DNA from: an uncultured Oscillospiraceae bacterium
Lineage (GTDB): Bacteria; Bacillota; Clostridia; Oscillospirales; Acutalibacteraceae
Reading direction: 5' to 3'
DNA: 14,712 bases
Assembly (NCBI GenBank): GCA_900549055.1
Contig: URNB01000044.1
Span: forward strand, 1 to 14,712
A program made the translations under genes and the position numbers. A model generated the notes under the pieces. That model was given only the letters and a program-made list of their open reading frames with translations. It was not told the DNA's origin and searched no databases. Positions 14,274 to 14,712 of this stretch are shown piece by piece (position 1 is the stretch's first letter; every line of letters starts with the position of its first letter).

Positions 14274-14712
14274 TCATGTCACGGAATAAACATCCTCTGT
14301 GCAGCTTCCGAAGCGCTCGGTCAGAAAAGCGTCAACATAGGCGTTATGCTCGGGAACTACGATATAGCTGTATCCCGCAACCGCAGCCGATAAATCGGGA
14401 TTGCTGCTTTCAATGCGCGCAACCTTCCCCGTTTTGAATACATACCTTGAAAGGAAATATCTGTATCCCTCCTTATCAAACTGCCATATGACGGCATAAG
14501 AGCCGTTGGGTGCATTGTTTGCAGTATATTTTTCCGCAATCGTATCGAGTATTTGTCGGTCGCTGCCCTCGTATGCTTCCTTTTTGAAATAATCGAGGTG
14601 CGGCGTTGCGGAAAACCAAATAGCACAGGCAGCGGCTGCGGCATATACCGCGCTTAAAGCCGCGGCTTTTACACCTCTGCATTTGTATGATAAGCCGAAC
14701 GACTGAAAGACC
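14274..14712 (-). CDS. Membrane protein, C-terminal part (5' end outside window)
   Basis: The last 145 residues of a longer protein; the frame is open to the window edge and stops with TGA at 14276-14274. One Ala-rich membrane helix is visible (VKAAALSAVYAAAAACAIWF), then a soluble domain of about 115 residues with YAVIWQFDKEGYRYFLSRYVF, AGYSYIVVPEHNAYVDAF and ERFGSCTEDVYSVT. A membrane-plus-soluble-tail layout next to GT2 and glycosidase remnants recalls polytopic glycosyltransferases with a C-terminal outer domain, but I cannot name the family. It is out of frame with two longer-looking shadow frames here; the protein-like composition and clean stop favour this one. Confidence 0.7.
   Translation of the reverse strand, partial: VFQSFGLSYKCRGVKAAALSAVYAAAAACAIWFSATPHLDYFKKEAYEGSDRQILDTIAEKYTANNAPNGSYAVIWQFDKEGYRYFLSRYVFKTGKVARIESSNPDLSAAVAGYSYIVVPEHNAYVDAFLTERFGSCTEDVYSVT

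Noticed and set aside
14357..14682. Two minus-strand frames starting near 14644 and 14682
   Set aside because: They are Arg/Lys-rich shadow translations; the remaining minus frame has a membrane helix, a protein-like soluble part and a clean end at 14274.

Overview
This window looks like chromosomal DNA of a Bacillota bacterium of class Clostridia, most likely an Oscillospirales-type anaerobe. The genes have strong Shine-Dalgarno sites and sigma-A-like promoters. The FeoA-FeoA-FeoB operon ends in a small Cys-rich membrane protein, and a GlnRS gene sits beside GluRS. The SerA and FeoB sequences resemble gut clostridial forms. This placement is inferred from gene content and protein style, not from a marker gene. 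I see no rRNA, tRNA, CRISPR array, insertion sequence or phage gene.

Layout. Positions 1-405 (minus) hold the start of a cyclophilin, cut by the window edge. Divergent from it is a plus-strand operon, nrdR-gltX-glnS-nif3-like (508-5082), with gaps of 13, 14 and 3 nt. The 102-nt divergent gap holds two fully overlapping promoters, and a near-perfect NrdR box sits in the spacer of both. A hairpin at 5087-5117 separates this operon from a convergent gene for a secreted protein of unknown function (5134-5715, minus).

Positions 5880-8122 (minus) carry serC-serA, the first two steps of serine synthesis from 3-phosphoglycerate. The two genes share one base (TAATG), a consensus promoter lies upstream and a strong hairpin lies downstream. 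A 405-nt AT-rich gap follows. Then comes a minus-strand ferrous iron uptake operon, feoA-feoA-feoB-Cys-rich protein (8528-11771). It has a TTGACA-17-TAAAAT promoter, three copies of the palindrome TTAGC-N4-GCTAA and a strong terminator. The FeoB carries an acidic insert after its first membrane segment.

Between feo and the next genes lies a 90-nt structured element (11981-12070). It is open in several frames and looks like a dispersed repeat. The last block (minus) is a tightly overlapping operon: a chimeric gene joining the front of a GT2 glycosyltransferase to the tail of a phosphodiester glycosidase, a membrane-anchored protein of unknown function, and a PAP2 lipid phosphatase. The C-terminus of another membrane protein lies upstream and runs off the window. 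This block fits cell-envelope or polysaccharide metabolism.

Most genes are ordinary. The parts most worth a second look are the chimeric GT2/glycosidase gene, the symmetric NrdR-box divergent promoter, the palindromic operators in the feo operon, and the dispersed-repeat candidate behind the PAP2 gene.
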